A stretch of DNA of 64,000 nt from positions 17,867,428 through 17,931,427 of the forward strand of contig NC_084803.1 in the NCBI RefSeq assembly GCF_963583255.1, given 5' to 3'. Below are positions 23,001 through 34,114 of this stretch, in pieces; the stretch's first letter is position 1, and each line of letters begins with the position of its first letter. The position numbers and the translations under genes are program-made. Source of the stretch: Pyrus communis (taxonomy: Eukaryota > Streptophyta > Magnoliopsida > Rosales > Rosaceae). The notes below the pieces were generated by a model. That model saw only the letters and a program-made list of their open reading frames with translations, made no database searches and had not been told where the DNA came from.

Positions 23001-24514
23001 GTAGGAATAATTCATCTTTTGATGTAAGACTGGATAATCCTTTTCATATTGAAGGACTTAAAGAGTTTAGTGGGCCATACAGCACAATGGTTGAAGTGCC
23101 ATGGATTTATAGAGATAGTAAAAAACTAGGCGATATCAAGCATTTGCTACAACATTTCAGGCGAGCCTTTATGTACCCATCTGAAGTAAATTCCATATGC
23201 TTTTGACATAATCATTATGCTTATGGAGTTATCCTGTTACAGGTCACTTATCTGTCGGTTAGAGGAAGTAGATCCAAGAAAGTTGAAAAATGATGAGAAG
23301 TTAGCGTTCTGGATTAATGTACACAATACATTGGTTATGCATGTAAGGTTCACCACCTTTAATATACTGGTTTACATTGCGATCTTCTTTGGATGTTTGT
23401 TACCGGATTGTAATCAATATTCTGTGTCTGACAGGCATATTTGGCTTATGGGGTTCCTCAAAACAATGTAAAGAGAGTATTTTTGCTTTTGAAGGTAAGA
23501 ATAGTTCCACGGGTTTTACTTAGGGGAAAACATTGAGTACCGGCTTTGATTTACTTGGTTTCTTTTACTACACAGGCTGCTTATAACATTGGGGGTCACA
23601 CAATCAGCGCAGACACAATGCAAAGCTCTATCCTTGGATGCCGGATGTCTCGCCCGGGACAGGTAGATCATAAGACACACATGCGCGTGCACTCTGAAGC
23701 GTATTGAAACGCTTGTTTTTACTTAATATTTGTATGGAATTCAAACATACAACAGTATATCTCTGCTTGCAGTGGCTTCGTTTGTTACTTACTCCAAGGA
23801 CGAAGTTCAAGACTGGAGATGAACGGCAAGCATATGCAATTGACCATCCGGAACCCCTTCTATACTTTGCACTGTGTTCAGGAAGCCATTCTGATCCTGC
23901 GGTACTTCATTAACTTCATTCTTCTTTTAAGTATGCCTAGCATTAATTCATGAATGCTAAAGTTTTGCTGTCTCAGAATTACAGTTTTCTTACTCTTTCA
24001 AACTTACACTAGTTTTTTCTGTTAAGGTTCAATTCCCTTGCACGGTAACCAAACAAAAACAAAAATTTCTTCGAGGCTTACTTTTCCACATTACACCAAA
24101 AATGAAAAAGATAATAAGGCCAACAAGTATATTTGAATACCTTGATCTGCTCTTAGCATTTCATGTTTTTACTTGTGAGGAATTGTATGAACTGTCCATG
24201 ATCTTTTTCAGGTTCGTGTATACACACCCAAGAGGGTATATCAGGATCTGGAAGGTGCAAAGGAGGAGTACATTCAAGCTACCTTTGGAGTGCGCAAGGA
24301 CCACAAAATTCTTCTACCGAAGATTGTTGAGGCATTTGCAAAAAGTTCGGGTTTGTGTCCAGTTGGTGTTTTAGAGATGATCCAACAGACTTTGCCTGAA
24401 TCATTGAGGAAGAGTGTCAAGAAATGCCAGCTTGGGAAACCCCGCAAGAGCATCGAGTATATTCCTCACAACTTCACATTTCGGTATTTAATTTCTAAAG
24501 AGCTGGTGAAGTGA
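20035..24514 (+). CDS. DUF547 protein with MIP1-type leucine zipper, 614 aa
   Basis: Coding exons: 20035-20096, 21070-21142, 21567-21650, 21785-21901, 22070-22495, 22757-23160, 23243-23342, 23435-23494, 23576-23662, 23773-23901, 24212-24514. Total 1845 nt, in frame throughout. The N-terminus MSGGGGKMLGLSV leads into KRSKSFPEKKRVEED. Residues about 55-150 form the leucine-zipper region of 'ternary complex factor MIP1' proteins (QLEKRLQDQFEVRHALE, then ELIKEIAVLELEVAHLEQYL). A Ser-rich linker follows. DUF547 spans about 375-515 (RLEEVDPRKLK, EKLAFWINVHNTL, AYNIGGHTIS, ILGCRMSRPGQWLRLL, DERQAYAIDHPEPLLYFAL). The C-terminal conserved block ends at IPHNFTFRYLISKELVK. MIP1 was described as a MADS-box partner in Antirrhinum; the biochemical role of DUF547 is unknown. 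Intron 23161-23242 is GC-AG; using GT at 23186 instead breaks the frame. The gene appears intact. Confidence 0.93.
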
Positions 24515-25335
24515 ACGGTTGCATAGGGTCCCATACATTCATGTAATCTGCATTGTTGTCAAGGTTTTTATGGTAAAGAATTCATCTCTCTTCTGTACAA
24601 AGTAGAATATGAGCCCCGAAAAATCAAAGTAGAAAGAAGTGATGGCTAGAGAATAGAAGGGCGTAACCCTGCAGCATTTTGTATCTGCGATGTCGTGAAG
24701 GAATTCAGATTGTGCATTTTAGCACTGTAAATATATCTTTTGTTTCCCTGAAACCATCATTATTAATAGTAAAATCGATTGCAATTTCATGTGTCAATGA
24801 ACTCTGCACGTGAGAGTCACGTGTTTATTAGCAGTTTTCTGTGTCGGTGGAAATTGAATTCTTTCTTAAGTAATGTACAGTGTACCCATTTTTTGGATCA
24901 CAAGAATCATCCAAATTCCAAATTTTGGTTTTTGCATCATATATTTCTTGGATCTCCCAAATCCATTTTCTTATAGTATAATCACAGAAATGCAGCTGTA
25001 TTCTGCAACCCAAAAAACACAAAACAAATCACAAACACAGAGAAAGGAGATCCGAAGAACCATAGTGATTACATTACATATTTAGCAGCAAAAGACCCTT
25101 ACACATTTGCCTGATTTACTTCAAACACCCTAAGTGCAACATATTATTGCTAATTAATCCCTCAACATCATAGATCCCAACACTTGCAAAACCTACATCC
25201 AAATTAGCTTCAACTTCAACTTCAATAAGTTCGAAAAAACTTACCTACACCTAGAATGCCACCTTGACAGGTAGCGTGATTGGCTTATGATTCCGCCACA
25301 ATAACATCCCAATGCAGGGAAGTTCTTTTTTTCCT
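24515..25335. other. 3' UTR of the DUF547 gene and convergent intergenic space
   Basis: The likely 3' UTR runs to about 24780 (AATATATC and AATAGTAAAA stretches are candidate poly(A) signals). The rest is AT-rich and holds the 3' end of the oppositely oriented PR-1-like gene. No other gene seen. Confidence 0.5.
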
Positions 25336-25857
25336 TTAGTACGGGCGCTCCCCTACAACATTCCCAGGAGGATTATAAAAACAAATACTCAAGCTGCTCT
25401 GTTCTTTGACACATGTAGCCTGAGCACACCCAAGCTCCAAAGACTTCCTCCACACCACCTGGGTGTACACACCACACCTGTGATTTGGCACGCAGGAGTT
25501 TCCACTGTGGTTGTAGAAGTCCTTCTCTTTGACCCAAGTGTCCACAACCATGGTTGGACTCACTGACTGCCCACTTGCCCACAGCTGATTGGCTCCATAC
25601 TTGCTGCCACTGGTGAGGTTAGCAAAGTTGCAGGCTTGGTTGTTTCTTTGGTACCTCACTAGCCTGCTTGTTGCATTGGCCAATGACTCACTCCACTTGA
25701 GCGGCTCTACACCCACTGCGGCTCTGGCTTGGTTGTGAGCTTGGAGGTACTCTCTGGCTGAAGGGTTGGAGCTTGGCGCCTGAGCCGCTGCAACATGGAC
25801 AGAGCTGATGGCTATAGCCAGGGCTGCTAGGACTAGCAAGGGATGATGATGAGCCAT
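25336..25857 (-). CDS. PR-1-like secreted protein (CAP superfamily), 173 aa
   Basis: Single exon, as is usual for plant PR-1. Residues 1-25 form a signal peptide (MAHHHPLLVLAALAIAISSV), so the product is secreted. The CAP domain runs from about 33 to 173: YLQAHNQARAAVGVEPLKW, YGANQLWASG, DTWVKEKDFYNH, CGVYTQVVWRKSLELGCA, and FYNPPGNVVGERPY at the end. The six CAP-domain cysteines appear present. Two positions of the usual cavity tetrad differ: the Glu of YGEN is Ala (YGAN) and the His of GHYTQ is Val (GVYTQ). This pattern suggests the STS14-like branch more than acidic PR-1a, but I cannot confirm that without a tree. CAP proteins bind sterols/lipids and carry defence peptides in some members. 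A broken copy lies 1 kb upstream. Confidence 0.93.
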   Translation of the reverse strand: MAHHHPLLVLAALAIAISSVHVAAAQAPSSNPSAREYLQAHNQARAAVGVEPLKWSESLANATSRLVRYQRNNQACNFANLTSGSKYGANQLWASGQSVSPTMVVDTWVKEKDFYNHSGNSCVPNHRCGVYTQVVWRKSLELGCAQATCVKEQSSLSICFYNPPGNVVGERPY

Positions 25858-25910
25858 TTGATCTTTGATCTGGTGTTTGATGTGGTCAAATATTTAGTTG
25901 TTGTGTATAG

Positions 25911-25919
25911 TTATTTATA
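25911..25919 (-). promoter_or_regulatory. TATA box of the PR-1-like gene
   Basis: CTATAAATA on the minus strand, 54-62 bases before the ATG, implies a short leader of about 30 bases. A W-box-type TTGACC occurs near 25880, between the TATA box and the start codon. Confidence 0.6.
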
Positions 25920-26905
25920 GAGAGAGACTCTGTTGGTGAAAGGATATGGAGTGGAGCTACTAACTTACTAGTTTGCCCTTCTTTGTGAGAGTACTGTTGA
26001 AAGTATATAACTGTATTAATTGATCACATAACTTCTTATTGACATGCTAATTGGTAGGTCATCATAATAATTGGTAGTAATTGTTGGACAATAATTAACC
26101 AAGTTGGAGTATTTTGTACGTGGAGACAGTGGTGGAGTCAGCATGGGATCATTGGTTGTATTTGACCCTACAAACAACTAAGGCAAACTAAATCACAATC
26201 TCATCCTCCTACTTCTTCTATTTTTCTTATCATATTTGACTTCCTTTTCTCTCTCTTGTATGAAATATTGTAGTTGAAAAGCCTTGGCAATCTTCAACAT
26301 TACTCCACTGTATATCTTGCATCTGCCCATGACAAGCCTTTACAAATAATAGTGGTTGACGACATATGTTGACATAAACTTTCGGCACATGCTGACAGAA
26401 ATTGACAGGTGGCTACTAGGTGCTCAACGTAATGATCCAATGAAACTTTTTGGTTCATATTATGACCTCATTACTTGAAAGTTGAAAATGTTGGCTATGC
26501 CACTGTGTAGAGAGGATGCTACTCAACTTTCACACTGAATTTTACAAATAAACCAACATGGAGAACGAGAATTGAACTTCTCAAATTAATGAGACAAACA
26601 TAGGCAACCAACAAAGAACTCAGGATTGGACTTAAGACGACTTGCAAAGAGATTCTGATCTCATGTTAAAAAATCATTAACCCTAAAGTCCTAAAGTGTG
26701 AGGCGAGGGGCCAAATAATATAAATCAAGCTTATAGGAATGAGTACATATTAATTATCGCATCAGAGGCTAGAATCAGAAGATTTGGCATCCAACTTTTT
26801 ACTTTATTTAATTAGTGGCACATGAGGCCCTAATATCAGACTATCTGTGACACCTAACCTAACCCCTCCTGGCCCCTGCTAACATGGGATTTGCCCTTGT
26901 TAAGT
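25920..26905. other. Intergenic DNA upstream of the PR-1-like gene
   Basis: AT-rich sequence containing the upstream promoter of the PR-1-like gene. No gene or RNA gene seen. Confidence 0.5.
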
Positions 26906-27179
26906 TCGCTGGAGGATTATAAAAACAAAAAGAGTTAAACTAGTTTACTCCTTGACGCACGTGGCCTCAGCACACCCCAACTCCGAAGAATTTCTCCACA
27001 CAACCTGCGTATACGAACGACTCATGATTCGGCGCACAGGAGTTGTTGTCGTGGTTATAGTACTACTTCTCCGCCACCCAGGATTCCACAGCCAAGCGAG
27101 GTGTCATCATCGGCCGTGACCGCGCAGCCGACCATAGCTGGTTGGAGTTGTACTTGGACTCGGAGCCACTCAAGTTTTT
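26906..27179 (-). pseudogene. Truncated PR-1-like pseudogene
   Basis: Minus-strand translation gives NLSGSESKYNSNQLWSAA, then AVESWVAEK followed by a stop, then YYNHDNNSCAPNH. With frameshifts it goes on to the GVYTQVVWRNS-like region (here garbled), CVKE with a stop, and finally FYNPPAN. This corresponds to the C-terminal half of the intact neighbour at 25336-25857. The signal peptide and first half are missing beyond 27179. It reads as a decayed tandem duplicate. Confidence 0.82.
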
Positions 27180-27724
27180 ATATTTAGAAAGAGAAAAAAA
27201 ATCTCTAATACGGAATGCACAATGTGATTTTAAAATGCTAATAAAAGCAATTTTTTAAAATATAGAACATTATTACGTAATGTTAAATGACAAAAATTTA
27301 GGGGTCCTTCAAATCTGAAGCCCTGTGCGATTGCACATTTCGCTCCTCCTTAACGCCCCCTCTGACTAGAGTCATTAGTGCTACTACTATAACCAATGTA
27401 TATTGGGCCTTTTTTTTTTCTTAATGATTATTTGATATCAATCTTTGTTACTTATTTAGTAACATTTTTTTGAATTGGTGGAAGGAACAAGTGAATCAAG
27501 TGATGTTTGGTTTGCCCTTTTCATAAAATGCGACCACATGGCAAACACGAATATGATAAGGGTGATGATTTTGACACTCCACAATCACCTTCAAACGGCC
27601 TTATGCATTTCTGTCAAATTAATTTCCGGAAATGTGTTCTTCTCATTTGTATATTAATCCCTTTAAGATTAGGGTTTGGTGCTCGGGCAGCACTAAATTA
27701 TTTCAATTCAATTGGATTAAAATT
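27180..27724. other. Intergenic DNA, no gene seen
   Basis: AT-rich, no recognisable coding sequence; the pseudogene is cut off abruptly at its right side here. Confidence 0.5.
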
Positions 27725-27874
27725 AGGGGTGTGCTATCCACACACCTCATTATACTTCTCACACACTCCTTGATAATTTATGTTCGTTGATCTTCTTCAA
27801 TTCATCCGATCCGATGGTCAAAAATTAAAAGGGTGTGTAAGAAGTAAAATGGGGTGTGTGGATATCACACCCCT
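27725..27874. mobile_element. 150-bp MITE
   Basis: Termini AGGGGTGTG and CACACCCCT begin inverted arms of nearly 50 bp. The left arm GTGCTATCCACACACC matches the right arm GTGTGTGGATATCAC reversed. It is flanked on both sides by AAAATT, a possible target duplication. Confidence 0.75.
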
Positions 27875-28036
27875 AAAATTAATGTCATGTTTGTTGTTTT
27901 GTTAACTTATAATTGTTGATTCTAAACTAGTTGAATTGGAAAACAATCCAACTTAAGTGATTTACAAGTCTCATCCAGAGCGTGAGACTCCATAGGACTA
28001 AACTTGTACTCAACTTCAATCTTATCCAGTCTCGTC

Positions 28037-28215
28037 ATTTAGTAATACGGTCTAGTGATATTCCTCTACTTATAAGTGAGAGGACTTAAGTTCGATTCTC
28101 GCCAAATGAGAATTTGACCACATTATTGCTAGCCCTGATGCTTAACCCACCTCATCTCCGTTAATGTACAAATAATATTGTTTGTTCAAAAAAATAAAAA
28201 ATAAAAAATAAAAAA
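28037..28215 (+). mobile_element. tRNA-derived SINE with target-site duplication
   Basis: The head contains CGGTCTAGTGATATTCCTC (box A-like) and AAGTTCGATTCTCGCC (good box B). The tail is a run of A with AAAAAT units. Flanks 28019-28036 and 28216-28233 match (ATCTTAT..AGTCTCG), an imperfect 18-bp target duplication. Transcription would be by pol III; no coding capacity. Confidence 0.75.
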
Positions 28216-28686
28216 ATCTTATTGAGTCTCGCCGCCGAACAAGTCATGGTATATTCCTTTGAATCAAAATTCAAAAGGAGTATTGATTGTTCATCCAAGA
28301 AAATCCCAGCGCTGGAGTAGGTTAAAGATTGAATAGTAAATTGATTCAAGAGTCGGTGTAGCATGTTCATACCCTAATTCACCAAACTTACATAAATTTC
28401 CCACGTCAATGCACGTGTGCACGTTGACTTCTATCTGTGGCTAATGGCTATGGAAGTCATCCGCCTCGTGGAAACGTGACCTGAATTTATAGCTTCGGCG
28501 TTATAACCTACACGACAACCACCTTGTGATGGTGGTCGCTTTTAAAACCTCCGCAGATGCATGAATTTGTATTGACACATAACAAATCAATAAATGACGT
28601 AGAAAAGACGCCGCACTCTTATTGAATTATGACACGTTATTTAAAATGCGTCATGTCTTTAAGAAAAAATGAAAGTCTTGCACAAT

Positions 28687-28790
28687 CTGTTTTTTATTGT
28701 TCTAGTGGTTTGGGCTTTCCTCTAATTGCGCCTCGAGTTCAAACTCTTCTTCCTATTCTTAGTGTAGCATATCGAATGTACTCAAAAAAT
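28687..28790 (+). mobile_element. Short SINE-like insertion with target-site duplication
   Basis: About 104 bp with TGTTCTAGTGGTTTGGGC (box A-like) and GAGTTCAAACTC (box B-like), ending in an A-rich tail. Flanks GAAAGTCTTGCACAAT (28671-28686) and AAAAGTCTTGTATAAT (28791-28806) match at 13 of 16 positions. Confidence 0.6.
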
Positions 28791-29263
28791 AAAAGTCTTG
28801 TATAATACATTTTTGCGCACCACCCCTTCGATTAATATTAGATTAATTTGATTTAGAACGAGTTTGATTTAATCTACTATTACACAAATCTCAAATTTAA
28901 ATTCATCTAATAATTATCAATAGAATTAGAAGCATCACTACCACTTAATTGCTATGTACAAAAATATTTCCGAACTAGAGAACATTATTTTTGCACACCT
29001 TATCTATCAATGTAAGTTCGGGCCTAGTTTAGTATGGCTCAGGCCCAAATAACTCAACTATGTTGGGCCTGTGCCCACATGCAAGCCTCCCCCTTGCCAA
29101 ATAATGCCTGCCTCATTCTCGCATACAAAGCCGGCTTTTGATGCCGGAAAAATAGAAAAATGGTCACCAATTTTCTCATCGCAAGATGTCAAAATGTGTT
29201 TCACTACATCACTGAATTCGATCACAAAAATTAAAAAAAACTTAATATCCAAAAAATAAAAAT

Positions 29264-29653
29264 TCAGGGAAATTTGAGCTTTGAAGTTAGGCGACCACCG
29301 TCTCTGGCCAGCGCAGAGCTGGCCTTGATGGCCAGATCGCAGAGGTCCGGCAGAGAGAGGGGCTTCTGGGTCTGACGCAGTGGCAGCAGGAAGTAAATTT
29401 GGCCCGCCTGGAGCTCCTCCTCGTCGGGCACGTGGGTCAAGCACGTGCCGATGGACATGGTTTCGGAGTTGCAGAGGAAATGATTCGGATTCTGGGAAGT
29501 GATGTGCTTTGATTGGGTTGGTCGCTTCAACTCTTGCATCCGACCGTCCGCGTCGATCACTATGCTGCTTGTCGGCCGTCCGATCGCATCTGGTCGCGGT
29601 GCTCCTCCTCCTCTGCTTTTTGTGCAGGTCGGAGTGGAAGCACAGACGCCCAT
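29264..29653 (-). CDS. PADRE (DUF4228) domain protein, 129 aa
   Basis: Single exon starting MGVCASTPTCTKSRGGGAP. Gly-2 with Cys-4 is a typical N-myristoylation/palmitoylation start, so the protein is probably membrane-anchored. The PADRE domain follows: SSIVIDADGRMQELKRP, then NHFLCNSETM, DEEELQAGQIYFLLPL, and SLPDLCDLAIKASSALAR. PADRE genes are widespread in plants, respond to pathogens and abiotic stress, and lack a known enzymatic activity. The protein ends soon after the domain (RLTSKLKFP), shorter than many members. The body is GC-rich compared with its flanks. The gene looks intact. Confidence 0.88.
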   Translation of the reverse strand: MGVCASTPTCTKSRGGGAPRPDAIGRPTSSIVIDADGRMQELKRPTQSKHITSQNPNHFLCNSETMSIGTCLTHVPDEEELQAGQIYFLLPLRQTQKPLSLPDLCDLAIKASSALARDGGRLTSKLKFP

Positions 29654-29759
29654 AATTTTGGGATTTTCACTGGGATATGGGGGGAGAGACGGAGTGGCAG
29701 GGAAAGAAGGGCTTCTTCTTTTTAAATCGGTTCGTTGGTTTTACTTTACTTTTTAGCAT

Positions 29760-30778
29760 GGACTGATTAATGTGTTTGTATGACCATTAGGCCAAGATGA
29801 ATTAAGAATTAAGGAATTTCTGTAATTTTTACAACAATATATTTATATTAAGAGGTAAAAGATTGAGCTACCATCATATAATATTTCTGTCATAGTAACT
29901 TAGTTACAAATTAACAACGCATAAGAGTTGAACTTAAAATCTCTTACTAAGTGACTTTGTACAACGCTAATGTATAGGACTACGTGACTTTATATACTGC
30001 TAATGTACAAGATTAGACTGGAATGAATACCAAACTATATTTTAAGGTAGGTTTATACATTTCAACTTAAAAATTGAAGCTGAATTAGTTATTAAGGAAA
30101 CTTATCTGTTCCAATTTATGACATAATGAGAGGATTAAAAGAGCAAAATTTCCTTTACGTTTAATACCCTTGAAATGAAAATTCATCCACATCTATTTTC
30201 AACAGACTTGAATTTTATAAATTATCTATTCCTGTGAGTATCTAGAGATCAAACAAGGCCTAAAGAGTTTAATGAAATACAATCTTACGTAATAGACTAT
30301 CATCTTGCACACGTATTGTGTTCCATCAAATAACTTATATATGGATCTAACATTTGTTTTGTTTGTATTTCTGTAATACAAAGTTAGGAGAAGAATTAGC
30401 GTTGTGATGAACATATTCTATTTGCACTCTGATACGGGTTCAACCCTTATTAATAATTTGTCTCTTAACATTTAACAAGTTAGCTTACTAATGATGTCAT
30501 TTGTCTATATATATATATATATATCACAAAGATCTTTATATGATTCTATTAATATTCATATTAATTGTTTAATGCTATAAAGTGCACATCTCCAATCACC
30601 ATTGTAGACCAAAAGGCTTTAAGTTTATTTCATTACACAATAATATTTTCTTTGGCAACTGCTATGATAATTTTCTGACAGTTCCGAATTAGGGATTTAA
30701 AAAAAAAAAAAAAAAAAAAAATTAAAAGGCAAGCGACAAGCTATTTTGAATTAGAAAGAGAGAGAAAATCAAACTCGA
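29760..30778. other. Intergenic DNA
   Basis: AT-rich with a (TA)n run at about 30505-30524 and a (A)23 run at 30699-30721. No gene seen. Confidence 0.5.
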
Positions 30779-31070
30779 ATGAATGGGATTGATGTGATTC
30801 AAGTGGAAACGGACTCTAAGGGGCTTGTGAATATGATCAATGGAACAATAGAACCTAACCTTGTTATCAAAAATCTTCTCTTTGACATTAAGTGCGTGCA
30901 AATACAATTGAGGTCAGTAGAGTTTATATTTGCTTCCCGAAGTTGTAATAAAGCAGCATAGCTTGACTTCGTTTGTCTCTTGTATAGGTGGTGTTCATGC
31001 ATGAGATTCTTCTAATCAAAATGGTTGTTCAATACTCTGACTTCTGATATAAACATTGTGATTCGAGTTT
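30770..31070 (+). pseudogene. RNase H-like domain relic (RVT_3 type, retroelement-derived)
   Basis: GIDVIQVETDSKGLVNMING, then LLFDIKCVQIQLRSVEF and ASRSCNKAA match the C-terminal RNase H-like domain found as 'RVT_3' proteins in plants, usually from non-LTR retrotransposons. A stop follows CNKAA where the family has AH. The remaining bases still show a decayed ending (frame-shifted to about 31070). It has no reverse transcriptase part and no start. A remnant. Confidence 0.75.
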
Positions 31071-34000
31071 AATAATACTTATCTTTCGAAAGGAAAAAAA
31101 AAAAGGGAGGGAGCTAGTCCGGTGTTAGTGTGGAATAAGTGGGAAATAAACAAAGTATTGGTCGCATGACATTGATACGGGATTTTCTTAAATAAACATT
31201 TTACATGAGCGTTATCAAAGCATATATGAAAGGGAGCATTTTATGGATGTGAAAGCCGGTTTAGTAAATGTTGATTGGTCAAATTAATAATTTCTGTAAC
31301 TGTCAATACAATACGTGTTCGGAAGACTTAAAATGAACTTAATCCATTTTTGACATAGAGTTAGAGACTCATACAGAAGTACCCTGGAAGTCGCTAGAGA
31401 GTTAGAGACTCGTATAGAAGCACCTCGAAGTAGTTCATGATGGTTTAGCTGACGACAATAAGCTCACCAAGGGTTCGATAAAATTTCTCAATGATAAACT
31501 GAAATTTTTTGGTGCGCCGCTCTGTTTCTATCTAAAAAACTTATACTTTAACACTAAAATCCTCCAAAATTTGGATCATAAATTCGCCAGTGATCATGAT
31601 AAGTAGATGCTAAAGAACTAAACATAACTGAAGAATAAGAGAGTTGTATCACACTAATTTGTGCTTAAATGAGACCTATTTTAGTTTGATTTCACCTTAC
31701 ACTACCATCACCAATTTCAATCTCACCTCTATATTATGGTGTTATTAAATTAAATGAGTCGTAACGAGTACCCATTAACAATTCAATAGGTTAATTTATC
31801 ACCTCTAACTGTAACATCCTTTGGAAGGTTTAAAATGCATATAAATTAGCTTTTTAGCCATGCAAATGTAAAGGGAAATGATCCCTCGATGCTTATCCAA
31901 ACACGAACTTTTTATTTTAAGTTCGAGTCAGTTGTTATTATGCATCAGTCATCCCAATTGCAGGAATGTAATTCTTTTATCTCCATCCAATTTGCTCTCT
32001 CCTCTTCCTATATAATGATTATTTTTCCCGTTTTATACTCCAATACCCTCACTTTCACCTCCCATGTGTACTTTCTAGATAAAATACTATTCTTTTTTTT
32101 TTTCTTTTCTTTTTTTAGATTACTTACTGCCTAATTATTGTAACTTAATTCAAAATCAACTCTGCAATCAGTGAATTGTCTTATGTAACAGTTCTATATT
32201 AATTAATTAATTAATAAAAGAGCGAGTATTATTCGTACATGAGTTTGAGCTTTATATTATAGAGATAATATGATATGAATGAGTTTGTAGGATTTAAGGT
32301 ATGGAAGCAATATCCCAAACGCAGTTAGGGCAAGGGTACTTGTATTTTTATAATCAGTTAGTCCTTAAAAAAAGTTTCTAGCCATTTGGAAAGTCAACTG
32401 GATATTGGAAAGGCCGGTGTATATCGCATTAAGGTCAGCATGGTCTCTTGCTACGCATGTTGGACACGTGGTGAATATACATGTGCTTGTATGTTGGACA
32501 AGTTCACTGAACACTGACTGTCCAAAAAGCCTAAACGTATTAACGCTTACCATATGTCAAACGTTACAATGTTTCTGCTTGTAGTATGCAAATAATTCTA
32601 GGACCTAAGGCATCATAGGTATCTTATGCTTATAGATATGAAATTTGGTTTCACGTCAAAGGCCTCACTTCTTCACAAGGCTCGATAGTGTGATAAATGG
32701 GTTCATATTTTTGAGTCTAAAGATACATGAATGTGTAATAAGGAGTCTACCACCTTCTGATAATTGTTCAATGAAAGGAGATATCCATTAAAACCAAGTT
32801 CCATATCGAAAATCATTGCGCAAAGTACTTGATTATCAAGCTATGTTTGTAAGAACAACTTCAGTTGGGGATGTATCACATAAATCTTAATCGGAATATG
32901 GAGGATAAAAGAATCGAATTACATTATAAATACAATCAAGATTCGAAAGAGTATCATGAAAAAATCTTTTTAACTAATTAATCAATAATGTTTTTTAACT
33001 AATGAAAATTAATAATTAGGTCATCCTTCATCTATCAACATGGGACTCATCTTTTCTATGTGAATGGGAACCGCATTTTTTAAGCTTAAGGTGTTATTTA
33101 ATGAGCCCACTTTGTTCAGCACTAAAGTCTGGTTTGGTTTCTAGAACTATATTGAAAATAGTAGCTCATCATATTCAAAGAAAAACAAATGAAAAAAACT
33201 ATGTACAATATGAAGATAGAAGATGAATATTTTTTATTAAATAACAATCCATCGAAGACTGAGAAGATTAGAAGTGATAGTTCCTTTCAAAGTAATAAAG
33301 CATTCACTTTTGTCAGCAATATACCATAAAAGTAATGACTTATTTATTTCAATAGGATCCTCATAAAGGTAAAGAAGCCACAAATATAATGCAACCTAAA
33401 GAACGACTTATACGATTATTGCCTGCGATTTCAATCAAACTTTTAAAGATTATATTATGAATGAATAAATATTAATTTGATGTTAAATTATGTATAAACT
33501 ATTAGCAGTTCCCCAACTAATGGGTCACATAAACTGCATTCATATATAATGCAATCTGCATTATGGTACGGTGTTAATTATTTATATTGACTGGAATAAG
33601 GCCTAACGATGATTGCAAAGAATAATAAATTTCACTTGAGAACTTTCTCAAACCAAAAGGAAGAAGGAAAGGAAAAGCCGACAAGAGGAAAAAAAAAATG
33701 TATGAATTGAAAAAGCAACACTACGCACTTCTTAAACTTTTTCCCCTTTTTAAATTTGTAAATATGAACTTTTCCTTTACTTTTATTAGTTTTGTTACAA
33801 CCCTTTGTTTAAATTTTGATTTTAGTCTATCTTAGAGATTCACTGATCCTGTATTCCAGTTAGCTCTCCAATACTTTTCTTAGTTTAGATTGGGAAGATG
33901 TGTATTTTTTCAGATTGGCAAATATTCGATTCAATCTAATTGTAACAAAGAAAAATTTGAGTAGGCATGAAGTTAGTATAAATTCAGACGTTTTAGATTC

Positions 34001-34114
34001 ATACCTTTAAATTAAACTATTTGATTGTGTGACTAATAAGGTAGTGAGGTGTGCAAGTTTTTCTCCTTAGTCAATGAAAACATATATGACACAAATGTAG
34101 TACTGATGCGAGAG
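31071..34114. other. Intergenic DNA, no gene seen
   Basis: Three kilobases of AT-rich sequence with T-rich and A-rich runs; small ORFs are stop-rich and unrecognised. Confidence 0.5.

Noticed and set aside
22691..23206. Exon end of the DUF547 gene at GT 23186
   Set aside because: It gives MYPSE and then either a stop or the wrong frame; the GC donor at 23161 restores the family sequence exactly.
29058..29444. 128-codon minus-strand ORF overlapping the PADRE gene
   Set aside because: It is another frame of the same GC-rich gene; its protein is Ala/Pro-rich without family match.
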